Shown: in pieces, positions 1 to 9,242 of the stretch | How positions within the stretch are numbered: the first letter of the stretch is position 1 | Layout: each line of letters opens with the position of its first letter | NCBI GenBank assembly: GCA_002418865.1 | Contig: DIEY01000045.1 | Span: 1 to 46,072, forward strand | Origin: Bacteroidales bacterium UBA5762 | GTDB lineage: Bacteria; Bacteroidota; Bacteroidia; Bacteroidales; TTA-H9 | Length of the DNA: 46,072 nt | Reading direction: 5' to 3' | Position numbers and translations under genes: made by a program | Notes under the pieces: model-generated | Databases searched by the model: none | Told to the model about the DNA's origin: nothing | The model's input: the letters and a program-made list of their open reading frames with translations, nothing else

Positions 1-2193
1 ACCTGATGTTCCAGCATAAATAATTCTTGGATTTCCATTGCAAGAAATATTTTCTTGATTTTTAATAAGAAGGATAGGGATTTCAATATAAGCCAAACAT
101 CTTACTTGAGAAGGCAAAGAGAAAATCGGAGTCCAATTTTCACCTCCATCTTCAGTTTTTACTATATAATATCCTGCTGAATAATAGCCACTTCCGGCAC
201 AAACCTTTTGTGGATCTGAGGGATCCACAGCAATGGCAAAAGTTTGGCAACAATTATTGATCAAACCATTGTTAATATCTACCCAGTGAATACCCTGATC
301 GGTGCTTTTCAACAAAGAACCAGTAGTACCCTCATAAGCGACATATCCTGCATAGATTAATTGTTCATCGCTTAAAGGTGCAATTTCGATGGCATGAATT
401 TCAACGTAATCTGAGCCTATATAAACTTCTTCCCACCCTGATTGGCCACCATCGAGGGTTTTGTAAATAGTAGCAGCATAGCCTGCCACTCCAAAGTGGT
501 TTCCTCCTACGAATAGCAATCCGGGTTGAGTAGGTGTTTGTTCAATTGTCCAGAGTTCTGTTTCGAATAATGACCCAATATTTGGTCCGGTATTTGTCCA
601 GGTAATTCCTCCGTCGATTGATTTATAGACGCCTTCCTGAGCCACCGATGAAGGGCCTTGTGAAACGGCGTATACGTTGCTGTTGATATCGTATGTTACG
701 GCCGAAAATCTTGTTGCTGGTAAGCCCCATACTAAATCCCATGTATTTCCTCCATCGTTGGACATATAGCAACCTCCCGAGTTCCACGATTCGAAAGCAA
801 CGATGATGTTATTACTATTCTGAGGATCAATAGCAATATCATTTGCTGCTAATGTAGCAATACCCATATTAAATACTTCCCAATTTAAACCAGCATCTTG
901 GCTTCTATATACGGCTGTATTTTTGCATCCGATAAATAATTCTTCAGCACTGTTAGGGTAAAAAATCATGTCGGCAATCGAGAAATTTGAAGCTCCAGTG
1001 GAAGAATAATCCCAATTAAGGCCTCCATCAGTCGAAAAATATACTCCAGCTCCATCTGTACCTGCGTAAATCTTCAAAGAATCTTCTGGGCTAACGAGCA
1101 CTTTTGTAACTACCTTAAGAGGAAAGCCGGTTGATATATTCTGCCATGTAAATTCACCCAGGATACATTTATATAGCCCTAAATATTGGCTCCCGAATAG
1201 TTGGCCACCTCCCAAATACACTGTACTCTCTGCTATTTCGATGTCGTTGAATGGAAATGAATTAGGAAGATTATTGGTTACGATTTGCCATGTTTCGCCT
1301 GAATTATTTGAGTAAATTACTTCACCTCCTCCAAAAGCCCCATAAGCAGCAGCTACTAATTGAGAAGGATTATCCGGAAAAATTGCTATATCGGCAATGC
1401 CAAAATCGATATTCAGATTCGAAGTATTTAATATTTGCCATGAAGAGCCACCATCGGTAGTTTTGATAATTTGTAGCCAATTTGTGGCTCCCGAGCTGCT
1501 GCCAAGGCCAATGTATACAATGTTACTGTTAGTAGGATCGATGGTAAGAGCCGTGATATCTCGTACATCAGTTGGAATATTAAGTTGTATCCAGTTGAGT
1601 CCACCATCGTTAGATTTAAAAAAACTTAAAGTATTGCCTCCACTTACATATATGATGCCATCTGGCGCAGTCGCTATTAAGTTAACGTTACTCGTATAGG
1701 CAGCCAGGCTCTCCCATAAAATCCACGATGAAGAAGCATCATATTTAATGAATGGTAAGCCAGCCGCCGCATATAAAGTTGCGGGCGTTTCGAGCGATGA
1801 GGCTATTGAAAAAACATCTCCTCCCCAAGGCCCTATGCTATTCCATGGATAACCAGCATCAGAATTCCAGCTTGGTGTTTGTCCTTGAACTTCATTCTTA
1901 CGAAATACCTTCTTCCCAAACATGGTGAAAGGAAGATTACCGCTTTCATCAAAAATTGTCCTATGAGATAATCTTTGATTTAAATCATAAGAAGGAGATA
2001 GATTTACATTCGATAAATTTGCCTCTTTGGCTAAATTTTCTAAGTCCTTCGATTGCTTCGATGATGTTGCAGCGCCAACTAAATCATTATGCACTGCATT
2101 TTTTGAATTCCACATTTCTTGTGCATTTATTCCCTCTATGTTAAGGATTAATAAGCCAAATGCACATAACCAAAACTTGATAGTTTTCATCAT
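1..2193 (-). CDS. Secreted Asp-box (BNR/sialidase-like) repeat protein, 3' end outside window
   Basis: The reading frame is open from an ATG at 2193 to the window edge, about 731 codons, so the C-terminus is missing. The N-terminus (MMKTIKFWLCAFGLLILN...GINAQ) is a Sec signal peptide. The mature part carries at least ten Asp-box motifs of the S/T-x-D-x-G-x-x-W kind (for example SNDGGLNW, TTDGGSSW, STDGGLNW, SNDGGNTW, SIDGGITW, TEDGGENW), which fold into beta-propellers of the VPS10/sialidase-like class. No sialidase catalytic residues were recognised, so an enzymatic role is not claimed. In Bacteroidota such proteins are usually exported by the type IX system through a C-terminal sorting domain; that end lies beyond position 1 and cannot be checked. 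A second ATG follows the first directly, so the start could be 2190. Confidence 0.85.
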   Translation of the reverse strand, partial: MMKTIKFWLCAFGLLILNIEGINAQEMWNSKNAVHNDLVGAATSSKQSKDLENLAKEANLSNVNLSPSYDLNQRLSHRTIFDESGNLPFTMFGKKVFRKNEVQGQTPSWNSDAGYPWNSIGPWGGDVFSIASSLETPATLYAAAGLPFIKYDASSSWILWESLAAYTSNVNLIATAPDGIIYVSGGNTLSFFKSNDGGLNWIQLNIPTDVRDITALTIDPTNSNIVYIGLGSSSGATNWLQIIKTTDGGSSWQILNTSNLNIDFGIADIAIFPDNPSQLVAAAYGAFGGGEVIYSNNSGETWQIVTNNLPNSFPFNDIEIAESTVYLGGGQLFGSQYLGLYKCILGEFTWQNISTGFPLKVVTKVLVSPEDSLKIYAGTDGAGVYFSTDGGLNWDYSSTGASNFSIADMIFYPNSAEELFIGCKNTAVYRSQDAGLNWEVFNMGIATLAANDIAIDPQNSNNIIVAFESWNSGGCYMSNDGGNTWDLVWGLPATRFSAVTYDINSNVYAVSQGPSSVAQEGVYKSIDGGITWTNTGPNIGSLFETELWTIEQTPTQPGLLFVGGNHFGVAGYAATIYKTLDGGQSGWEEVYIGSDYVEIHAIEIAPLSDEQLIYAGYVAYEGTTGSLLKSTDQGIHWVDINNGLINNCCQTFAIAVDPSDPQKVCAGSGYYSAGYYIVKTEDGGENWTPIFSLPSQVRCLAYIEIPILLIKNQENISCNGNPRIIYAGTSG

Positions 2194-3043
2194 TCACTAA
2201 ATTTTAAGGATTAAACATTTAATAATAGACACTATGGCCTTTAATATATTGCGAATATCTACTTGAATCTTTAGTCAGAAACATTTTGCAATTTTCCATT
2301 ATTCAGTTGTTAAAAAATGGCTTATTTGTTTTCTTTTCAAAATACGTTAATTTATATATATAATGTTTAAATATATAGACCTCGCAAATATAATGTTTTT
2401 TATAATGGCTTATTCATTGTAACTAACTATTTAATCGATAAAGTGCCGTAAAATACTTATAATGAATAAGTTAAAATTTAACAAATGGAATTCATGTTCT
2501 CAGACAGCATAAAATGAGAATTTGTAGCCTTCTTATTCATCAAGAAATAAATCGAGCTATCTCAATATATAATTTTAGAGAGGGAGAGATTGGGAAATTA
2601 CTTATGACTGGGTTAAAAACCGAAATCCTGTAAATTTAAGAGCACTTAAATTAATATTTAAGAGTTAAAGAGAATGTTGAGAATTTGCAAAGTATTGGAT
2701 TTTAACTGGTTTTTTGGCCACAGTCAATACAGCCTTTTTCAAAAAATATAGAAAGTAATAGAAACTCTACTTGAACTGAGAATTTTATACTTGATTTCAT
2801 CATTACTTCCATCAATTGAATAAGATTTTGGATGAGCTAAGTTGAAAGTATAGTTTTAGTTCATTCGTTATAGATTTTCTCCTGTAAATCTTGTTGGAAA
2901 ATATGCATATCAAATTAGAGATATAATTGATTATTAGCAGACACACCCGTATTTATCTCTCTTTGTGTTTATAAAAATTTGTTTTTGTGTTAATGCTTTT
3001 TTGATGTTTGCTATGTAATAAGAAAATCTTTAGGTTTAATTTT
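2194..3043. other. AT-rich intergenic region without a recognisable gene
   Basis: About 850 bases lie between the divergent Asp-box gene and the 3' end of the PBP1A gene. I find no open frame with a start and a family resemblance. Two short runs without starts read like coding sequence on the plus strand (around 2590-2668 and 2862-2937). They may be remnants of decayed genes, but the evidence is weak. No tRNA, repeat array or clear terminator was seen. Confidence 0.5.
2385..2392 (-). promoter_or_regulatory. Candidate -7 promoter box for the Asp-box protein gene
   Basis: On the minus strand the sequence reads TATATTTG, matching the Bacteroidota -7 consensus TAnnTTTG. It lies about 190 bases upstream of the start at 2193. 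No clear -33 TTG is seen at the usual distance, so this is a weak call. Confidence 0.3.
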
Positions 3044-5326
3044 TCAGAATTCATCCTCTTGGTATAAGGAGGTATCTTCGTCGGTTGTAGCGCAATTGAA
3101 GTCGAAGGGAGGTACAGAAGAAGGGCGTTCGAAATCATCCTTACGGATACCGAGAGAAGGATTGGCGTAAATGCGTTTCATATAATGAGCCCAGATGGGC
3201 AAAGCCATGCTTGCGCCTTGTCCCATGGTAATACTACGGAAGCGGATGCTACGTAATTCTCCGCCCACCCATACACCAGTAGTAAGCTGAGGAACGAGGC
3301 CGATAAACCATCCGTCACTCTGATTTTGTGTTGTGCCTGTTTTTCCGGCGATGGGATTATCGAAACCATATTTATAACGCAGCCGAACTCCTGTTCCACT
3401 TTGGACGACGCCTTTCATCAATTCCACCATCAGATAGGCAGTTTCCTGGCTAATGGCTTCTTCTTTACGTGGCACGAAACTTTCGAGCACATTACCGTTC
3501 TTATCTTCTATGCGTGTAAGCATGATAGGTTCTACCCAAACACCTTCATTAGCAAAGGTGTTGAAAGCTCCTGTCATTTCGTAAAGAGAAATTTCGGGTG
3601 TACCCAGGCAGATGGAAGGAACGGCTGGAATTTCTGAGGCAATTCCCATTTTTTGTGCTATTTTGATAACAGCTTCAGGGCTATATCGTTTCATTAGAAA
3701 GGCGGAGATATAATTGACAGAATTCGCCAAAGCCCATTTCAGAGGCACCATTTGTCCTTCGCGTGCATCGTCGCTGTTTTGGGGTGTCCAAAGGCTTCCA
3801 TCGTAGAGTTCGAAAGTTACCGGAACATTTGGTACCATAGAGCAGGGGTTGAATTCACCTTCCTGCATAGCTAGGGTGTACAGAAAAGGCTTAAACGTAG
3901 AGCCCACTTGACGTTTCGACATTTTTACATGATCATATTTGAAATATCGATAATCTATGCCTCCTACATAAGCTCTGACGAAGCCTGTATGCGTTTCCAT
4001 GCTCATCAATCCGGCATGCAGAAAACTAAATGAATAACGAATGCTGTCCATTGGGCTCATCATCGTATCAATATCTCCTTTCCAGCTAAAAACCTTCATG
4101 GGAATTTTGGTTTGGAAGGCTTTCAAGATAGAATCTTTCGATATACCTGCCTGACGCATGCGTATGTAACGATCTGAGCGTTTCATGGCATCTTCATAGA
4201 TTTTGTCGATTTCTTGTTTTGTTAGGTCATTCGAAAAAGGAGCATTTTTTTGACCTTTCATTTGTCGGAAGAAGGCCGGTTGAAGTTCTTCGCTTAAGTG
4301 TTTTTTGACGGCATATTCGGCATATTCCTGCATGTGATAATTGATCGTAGTATAGATGCGTAAGCCATCTTTATAGAGGTTATAAGGAGTACCGTCGCTT
4401 TTATAATGTTTTGAGCACCAGTCGGTGAGTTCTTCCCTTAAGATTTCTCTGAAATAGGTTGCCAGTCCGCTTGTATGGTCCATCATGCGGTATTTCGACA
4501 TGTCGATAGGTAATTGGGAAATAGAATCGACTTGATGTTGAGTGAGGTAATCATGTTTAGCCATTTGAGCAAGAACAAGGTTACGGCGTTTGAGGGCATT
4601 TTCTGGATTTCGGATTGGGCTATATCGAGTAGGGGCATTAACTATTGCGATTAATAAGGCCGATTCTTCTGCATTAAGTTCGCGAGGTTCTTTAGAAAAG
4701 AAAGTATTGGCAGCTGATTTTACGCCAAAAGCATTGCTGCCGAAATCCACCGTATTCAAATACATAGCAAGAATTTCTTCTTTTGTGTAGTTGCGTTCGA
4801 GCTTGACTGCAGTGACCCATTCTTTAAATTTTCTTAAAATAAAGGCAGGTGTAGATAAATTCTGGCCGCGTGGGAAAAGGTTTTTAGCCAGTTGTTGTGT
4901 GATGGTGCTTCCTCCTCCAGCATATCGGCCAGTGAGAACTCCGGCACTTACCCTTAGAAGTGCCTTATAGTCTATTCCGGCATGTTTTTCGAAACGGGCA
5001 TCTTCGGTAGCTATAAGCGCCTGGATGAGAAAAGGCGATAACTCATTGAAATGAGTATTCGAGCGGTTTTGTATATAATACGTTCCTAAAACTTTTCCGT
5101 CGGCCGATATAACTTGTGAGGCCAAATTGCTCTTAGGATTCTCGAGATCTTCGAATGAGGGCATCTCTCCAAAAACACCGACAGAAAGTAAGATAAAAAA
5201 TAATAGGATAACTGCAAGTAACCCGGCATATATCTGCCACATTCGTTTAATGTAAAAATTCATTTCTTTTGGATACTGCCCTTGGTTAGTAAAATATTTC
5301 TTAAAAAAATTTCCCTTGGATGACAT
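3044..5326 (-). CDS. mrcA: Penicillin-binding protein 1A (bifunctional transglycosylase/transpeptidase)
   Basis: Class A PBP of 760 residues that polymerises lipid II into glycan strands and cross-links the peptides on the outer face of the inner membrane. A single N-terminal membrane anchor spans about residues 31-52. The GT51 domain shows E108-D109 in EDARFEKHAG and the GGGSTITQQLAKNL motif (137-150). The transpeptidase domain shows the three active-site motifs: STFK with nucleophile S476, SVN at 536-538 and KTG at 662-664. Length and order are normal for the family. It is the last gene of the operon holB-ricT-gldH-PBP and starts 30 bases after the gldH stop. The family assignment is firm; the symbol is by analogy with Proteobacteria. 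Confidence 0.95.
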   Translation of the reverse strand: MSSKGNFFKKYFTNQGQYPKEMNFYIKRMWQIYAGLLAVILLFFILLSVGVFGEMPSFEDLENPKSNLASQVISADGKVLGTYYIQNRSNTHFNELSPFLIQALIATEDARFEKHAGIDYKALLRVSAGVLTGRYAGGGSTITQQLAKNLFPRGQNLSTPAFILRKFKEWVTAVKLERNYTKEEILAMYLNTVDFGSNAFGVKSAANTFFSKEPRELNAEESALLIAIVNAPTRYSPIRNPENALKRRNLVLAQMAKHDYLTQHQVDSISQLPIDMSKYRMMDHTSGLATYFREILREELTDWCSKHYKSDGTPYNLYKDGLRIYTTINYHMQEYAEYAVKKHLSEELQPAFFRQMKGQKNAPFSNDLTKQEIDKIYEDAMKRSDRYIRMRQAGISKDSILKAFQTKIPMKVFSWKGDIDTMMSPMDSIRYSFSFLHAGLMSMETHTGFVRAYVGGIDYRYFKYDHVKMSKRQVGSTFKPFLYTLAMQEGEFNPCSMVPNVPVTFELYDGSLWTPQNSDDAREGQMVPLKWALANSVNYISAFLMKRYSPEAVIKIAQKMGIASEIPAVPSICLGTPEISLYEMTGAFNTFANEGVWVEPIMLTRIEDKNGNVLESFVPRKEEAISQETAYLMVELMKGVVQSGTGVRLRYKYGFDNPIAGKTGTTQNQSDGWFIGLVPQLTTGVWVGGELRSIRFRSITMGQGASMALPIWAHYMKRIYANPSLGIRKDDFERPSSVPPFDFNCATTDEDTSLYQEDEF

Positions 5327-5356
5327 TGAAAACTCAATTAATTATCTATGATTTAT

Positions 5357-5830
5357 TTATCTGTTTTGAGGCTTTGCAATTTTAATCCCAACCTCAGTAA
5401 TTCCGTTTATTTCTGCTTCACGCATAGCGTGAGCAATTTTAAAAACATAACGCCCACTGCGGGGGAAAAGTACATTGTGCTTGATGAGAAAACGACTTTC
5501 GAAAACCGTTCCTGTTCTTTTTCCCAGCCATTGTCCTTCGGGGCTTGCAAGTATACATTCCAATGTGTCTCTGTAGGCAGTTTGGTCAGGGAAAATGGTG
5601 GTCAAAAAGAGATAGAGGTTAGAGTAGGGGTATTTCTGATTATTACGTAATTGAATATAAACATCGAGCGGAACAAGTGTATCATGAATAGAAGTTTGAA
5701 AGGTTATCTCTTGTTTACTGTGCCATTTGGCATCAGGGATTTTTTGAATGTCGTTGTAAATGTCGTTGATTTGGCATGACATCGATAACATGCACAAGAG
5801 GCATAAATATAAAAATGAAGGGATTTTCAT
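5357..5830 (-). CDS. gldH: Gliding motility lipoprotein GldH
   Basis: Lipoprotein of 157 residues. The N-terminus is a lipoprotein signal peptide with the acylated cysteine in the sequence LSMSCQIN (C19). Family hallmarks are the YPYSNLYLFLTT segment, the DTLECILASPEGQWLGK block and the later SGRYVFKIAHAMR stretch. GldH is required for gliding in Flavobacterium and is linked to the T9SS/gliding apparatus, but it is also widespread in non-gliding Bacteroidota, so the gene does not prove motility here. It sits 25 bases after ricT and 30 bases before the PBP1A gene, an arrangement I know from other Bacteroidota. Confidence 0.9.
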   Translation of the reverse strand: MKIPSFLYLCLLCMLSMSCQINDIYNDIQKIPDAKWHSKQEITFQTSIHDTLVPLDVYIQLRNNQKYPYSNLYLFLTTIFPDQTAYRDTLECILASPEGQWLGKRTGTVFESRFLIKHNVLFPRSGRYVFKIAHAMREAEINGITEVGIKIAKPQNR

Positions 5831-5855
5831 TTGGGTGAGGAGGTCATTTTAAAAA

Positions 5856-6959
5856 TTATTCGTCAGGGCCATTTTCATTGAGGAGGTCATAGTCGCTGGC
5901 TTGTTCGTAAAAGGATTTTGGTTCTTCAGCCATGGCATAGTCTTCGAGGTTTTCTGGATATTGACCAGCAAGGTTCATTTCCTTAATTTCTTTAACTTTA
6001 TCGAGGGGTAAAGCCAGGAAGTTATTAGGGTCTTTGAGGTAAGCATACCACATCAATTTTTTAAACACATCTATTTTTTGGCAAATGGCCTCACCTTTTT
6101 GGGTTTTCAGTACAAGTTCTAAATCGGGAAATTCCTTCAAGGCATCCATATAGGCTTCATGTTCATAATTTAGGCAACATTTCAATTTGCCGCACTGACC
6201 GGTAAGTTTTTGAGGGTTAGGAACGAGTTGTTGTATTTTAGCCGCTTGAGTAGAAACAGTATGAAATCGATTAATCCATGAACAGCAGCAAAGCTCGCGA
6301 CCGCAAGGCCCAATACCCCCTAATTTGCCGGCTTCTTGTCTTATGCCTATTTGGCGCATTTCAACACGAATTTTGAAACGATCGGCAAGAATTTTAATGA
6401 GTTCACGGAAATCCACTCTTTCATCGGCTGTATAATAAAAGATGGCTTTACTTCCATCGCCTTGATATTCTACATCATTTATTTTCATAGAAAGTTTGAG
6501 ATTTTCCACGATTTTGCGGGTTTGAAGCATGGTAGTCTCTTCGCGTGAGCTTGAAACTGCCCATTTTTCAATGTCGTTCGGTTTGGCTAAGCGAAGTACT
6601 CTTTTCAATTCCGTATGTTCAGGGTCTATATTTTTGGCTTTCATCTGTAGGCGAGCAGTATGACCTGTAAGACTTACTATACCGATATCATGACCAGGGT
6701 TTCCTTCCACCAGCACGATATCGCCTTGTTGAAGTTTTATATCAGGTTGTACATGCATGAATTCTTTATGATTATTTTTCAAACGTATCTCGGCAAATTC
6801 AAAATCAGTTTCGTAGCCCGAAGCCGGTATTTGCGAAAGGTAATCGTATGCAGAGAATTTAGCACATCCATTGGAATAAGGACTTGGTTCGCCATCCAAA
6901 GGCAAACAGGTGCAACCCCTCGAGAATAATGGATTGTTAATATCTACTTTTTTTGTCAT
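5856..6959 (-). CDS. ricT: PSP1-domain Fe-S protein RicT (YaaT)
   Basis: Protein of 367 residues with the PSP1 C-terminal domain. In Bacillus, RicT (YaaT) is part of an Fe-S-containing complex that affects RNA processing and development; its role in Bacteroidota is not established. Cysteine clusters are conspicuous: CTC and a later C near residues 16-32, and a dense central set in GIGPCGRELCCCSW and GQCGKLKCCLNYEHEAY, which fit cluster binding. The acidic C-terminal tail is less conserved. It lies between holB (91 bases upstream) and gldH (25 bases downstream). A possible internal promoter box (TAATTTTG read on the minus strand) is at 7036-7043, in the gap after holB. Confidence 0.9.
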   Translation of the reverse strand: MTKKVDINNPLFSRGCTCLPLDGEPSPYSNGCAKFSAYDYLSQIPASGYETDFEFAEIRLKNNHKEFMHVQPDIKLQQGDIVLVEGNPGHDIGIVSLTGHTARLQMKAKNIDPEHTELKRVLRLAKPNDIEKWAVSSSREETTMLQTRKIVENLKLSMKINDVEYQGDGSKAIFYYTADERVDFRELIKILADRFKIRVEMRQIGIRQEAGKLGGIGPCGRELCCCSWINRFHTVSTQAAKIQQLVPNPQKLTGQCGKLKCCLNYEHEAYMDALKEFPDLELVLKTQKGEAICQKIDVFKKLMWYAYLKDPNNFLALPLDKVKEIKEMNLAGQYPENLEDYAMAEEPKSFYEQASDYDLLNENGPDE

Positions 6960-7050
6960 TTTTCAATAGGTTGTAACAAAATACTTCATTATAATTCTAT
7001 TAAGCTGTGTTGATAAACACGCTTAAAAGATTTTACAAAATTATACAAAT

Positions 7051-8265
7051 TCAGCTCACTGATTTTGTTCGTGTGGCGCTTATTAGCTCATGAACGCTTA
7101 TGGTGAGATTCGTAAAAACCATGTTAGGGCTGCTATTTCGTTCTAGAGCCATAATGGCTTTCCCAAAAGCATCAGAATATAAAGTAATGTTTTGAGAATG
7201 AACGAAAGGAGAAAAATTACGGGCGAATAATTGTTCTTCTCCTTCCAGTTTTACGAGTTTTTCGGTTTTAACGCTATAAAATAAGCTATTTCTTAATAAT
7301 CGGATGCCAAAGAGCAAGAAGTGTTTTTGCCCTTCTTGTCCCATAGATTCGAAGATTTTTAAGGCTTCTGTAAAATAAGGAGCTTCTTTTGCCTCTGTTT
7401 TTTTGGGTTTGTATTTAAAATTATAGCAATAGCGGAACCAATTAGCGAAAAAATCGAAATAGTTGTGGAAGTCGCTGTTTTCGTTAGCAAGATGACGAGC
7501 AACCACGAAATTACCATCGGCAACCGAGGCATAATGGGAGGATTCGGTTTCGCTTAGATGAAGATTGTTTTGCAGGGCTTGTTTGAGTTCGGGTTGCGTA
7601 AAAGGAGGAACAAAAGTGGATTGACAGCGTGAAAGAATAGTAGGAAGGATTTCATCTTTATTTTCAGACACCAAAATAAAAACTGTTTTGTCAGGGGGTT
7701 CTTCAAGTGATTTCAGCAGTCGATGAGAAGCAGAGTGAAAAAATTTTTCGGGGTACCAAATGATCAAAATTTTGTATTGAGATTCGAAACTCTTGTAGTT
7801 GAGGCGTTTAAATATTTCTCTCGTGTCGCGTGTATATATCAATGCACGCTTTCCAAAGCCTGCAAACTCAAGCCAGTCTTTATAGCTAACCAAGGCTTTG
7901 TTAGTTAATATAAATTCTCTCCATTCTTTGATAAAGTCGAGGCTTGAAGGCTCATCGCCGCTTTTATCACTGCTTTCATTCTCATCCGATTCGGATGATT
8001 TCCCCTTTTTAGCTACTGGATAAATAAAATGCAAGTCAGGATGTTGTAATTTATTGTATTTCAAACATGATGGACATTTGCCACAAGCATCATTTTCTGT
8101 GGGTTGGTTGCATTGGATATAACGCGCATAAGCAATGGCTAAAGCCAAGTTGGCCGAACCTTCAGGCCCGAAGAAAAGCTGGGTATGGCTTACGCGTTTA
8201 TTCTTAACGCTTTCCATGAGCTTTTCTTTAAGCTCTTCCATTCCCGGAATATCACTGAAATACAT
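7051..8265 (-). CDS. holB: DNA polymerase III delta' subunit (clamp loader)
   Basis: Clamp-loader subunit of 404 residues, AAA+ fold, which helps load the beta clamp on DNA. The P-loop region is degenerate (GPEGSANL, 33-40, without the lysine), as expected for delta', which does not hydrolyse ATP. A zinc module is formed by C52, C61, C64 and C67. The SRC motif (ILSRCQ) supplies the arginine finger to the neighbouring subunit. The insert rich in Ser/Glu/Asp around residues 83-105 varies between species. It is the first gene of the operon; a TATCTTTG box at 8293-8300 on the minus strand is a fitting promoter. Confidence 0.93.
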   Translation of the reverse strand: MYFSDIPGMEELKEKLMESVKNKRVSHTQLFFGPEGSANLALAIAYARYIQCNQPTENDACGKCPSCLKYNKLQHPDLHFIYPVAKKGKSSESDENESSDKSGDEPSSLDFIKEWREFILTNKALVSYKDWLEFAGFGKRALIYTRDTREIFKRLNYKSFESQYKILIIWYPEKFFHSASHRLLKSLEEPPDKTVFILVSENKDEILPTILSRCQSTFVPPFTQPELKQALQNNLHLSETESSHYASVADGNFVVARHLANENSDFHNYFDFFANWFRYCYNFKYKPKKTEAKEAPYFTEALKIFESMGQEGQKHFLLFGIRLLRNSLFYSVKTEKLVKLEGEEQLFARNFSPFVHSQNITLYSDAFGKAIMALERNSSPNMVFTNLTISVHELISATRTKSVS

Positions 8266-8292
8266 TAGATGACTTAAAATGCGTTTTCAAGG

Positions 8293-8300
8293 CAAAGATA
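8293..8300 (-). promoter_or_regulatory. Candidate -7 promoter box for the holB operon
   Basis: Minus-strand TATCTTTG matches TAnnTTTG and lies 27 bases upstream of the holB start, predicting a leader of about 20 bases. The -33 element is not clear. Confidence 0.4.
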
Positions 8301-8470
8301 TTCGAAACCGACTTATCCCGTTCATTTTTTTCTATCAAAACAATTTCACTATTAGCAGGATTGAATATTTTATTTAAACTGTTATTTTGTTTCAATGCCT
8401 TGAATTCTCCTTTTTTCACAAAGAAAGATTTTTATTATGATGATTAAAAGAAAAATAGGATTGGGGCTTA

Positions 8471-8499
8471 TTGGTGCTATTTGAATTTTATTAATTTTG
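8471..8499 (+). promoter_or_regulatory. Promoter of the metal-handling gene group, adjoining the start codon
   Basis: A TTG at 8471-8473 is followed after 18 bases by TAATTTTG at 8492-8499, matching the Bacteroidota TTG-N17-23-TAnnTTTG promoter. The ATG of the next gene begins only four bases after the box, so transcription is predicted to start at or beside the start codon. Confidence 0.55.
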
Positions 8500-8503
8500 C
8501 TCC

Positions 8504-8956
8504 ATGATTAGGAAAATTAGAGATGGGGTTCTGTTGATTATGGTGTTCCTAGTTCTATTGGGGAATTCGGGTATTATGGTTAATCAGCATTTGTGCCTAA
8601 CAATGCAAACCTCGCAATTTGCCTTAGGTAGCCAATCTATGTCATGTGAACATTCCTGTTTTTGCAGCCTAAACGTTTGTCATCATCATAATACAAATAC
8701 CTTAACCTCTCATTTAATTCTTCATTCCAAATGCTGTTACAATAATACTATTTCGATCAAACTTAATGATTTTATAAACGAAAACAAGCATTTAAATTCC
8801 CTTAGTCCTTTTTCTGATACTTTATTTTTTGTTTTTCAGTGCCCTAATGATCTATTATACGAAAGAAATTATGTAACGAAGATTGAGTCTTCTTTTCCAT
8901 TAGAATTGTTTAAGAAGAATACAGCTCAGAGTTTGTTTTGTGTATTCCGTATCTGA
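8504..8956 (+). CDS. HYC_CC_PP-like small exported protein
   Basis: Protein of 150 residues with an N-terminal hydrophobic signal/anchor segment (about residues 7-27). It resembles a Bacteroidota family of unknown function named for HYC, CC and PP motifs. Here the first appears as VNQHLC, the double cysteine as SKCCYNN, and the C-terminus ends in CVFRI as in family members; the PP pair appears to be lost. Extra Cys/His residues (MSCEHSCFCSLNVCHHH) could bind metal. Family members often stand beside TonB receptors and heavy-metal-associated (HMA) proteins, as here. A role in copper or other soft-metal handling is inferred from context only. The start is fixed by the signal peptide and the promoter immediately upstream. 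Confidence 0.6.
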   Translation: MIRKIRDGVLLIMVFLVLLGNSGIMVNQHLCLTMQTSQFALGSQSMSCEHSCFCSLNVCHHHNTNTLTSHLILHSKCCYNNTISIKLNDFINENKHLNSLSPFSDTLFFVFQCPNDLLYERNYVTKIESSFPLELFKKNTAQSLFCVFRI

Positions 8957-9242
8957 TTAATCGAAGCGCTGTTTGTAAAAAGCTTCGCAGAATATCTCGC
9001 CTTGATTTCCGATATGAATTTTAAAGGTCGGAGCTACTGTCTGCGTGAAGATGAAAAGCTTTAGCCTTGGATTGTTTTATCCAAAATTTTACTGCTGCAA
9101 TTATATTTATCGAAATAAATTTGAATAAAACATCTCGCTATAAGCTGGCGACTTTTAAGGGAATCAGTTTATTTAGGAGATCGAATTTTCGCTAATTCTG
9201 ATTTTTATTGATAATTAATTTAATTGTTGTAACTAAGAATAC

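Noticed and set aside
2953..3138. A 61-codon minus-strand frame at the 3' end of the PBP1A gene
   Set aside because: It lies mostly in another frame of the PBP1A gene and the adjoining AT-rich DNA, with no protein resemblance.
3178..3399. Antisense frames within conserved genes, such as those inside PBP1A, mutB and mutA
   Set aside because: They follow the codon pattern of the gene on the other strand and show no independent features.
8957..9242. Possible riboswitch or structured leader before the TonB receptor gene
   Set aside because: Short imperfect pairings exist (CGAAGC/GCTTCG and words around CTTCGCAG and CTGCGTGAAG), but none of the conserved boxes of cobalamin, TPP or other known riboswitches could be found.
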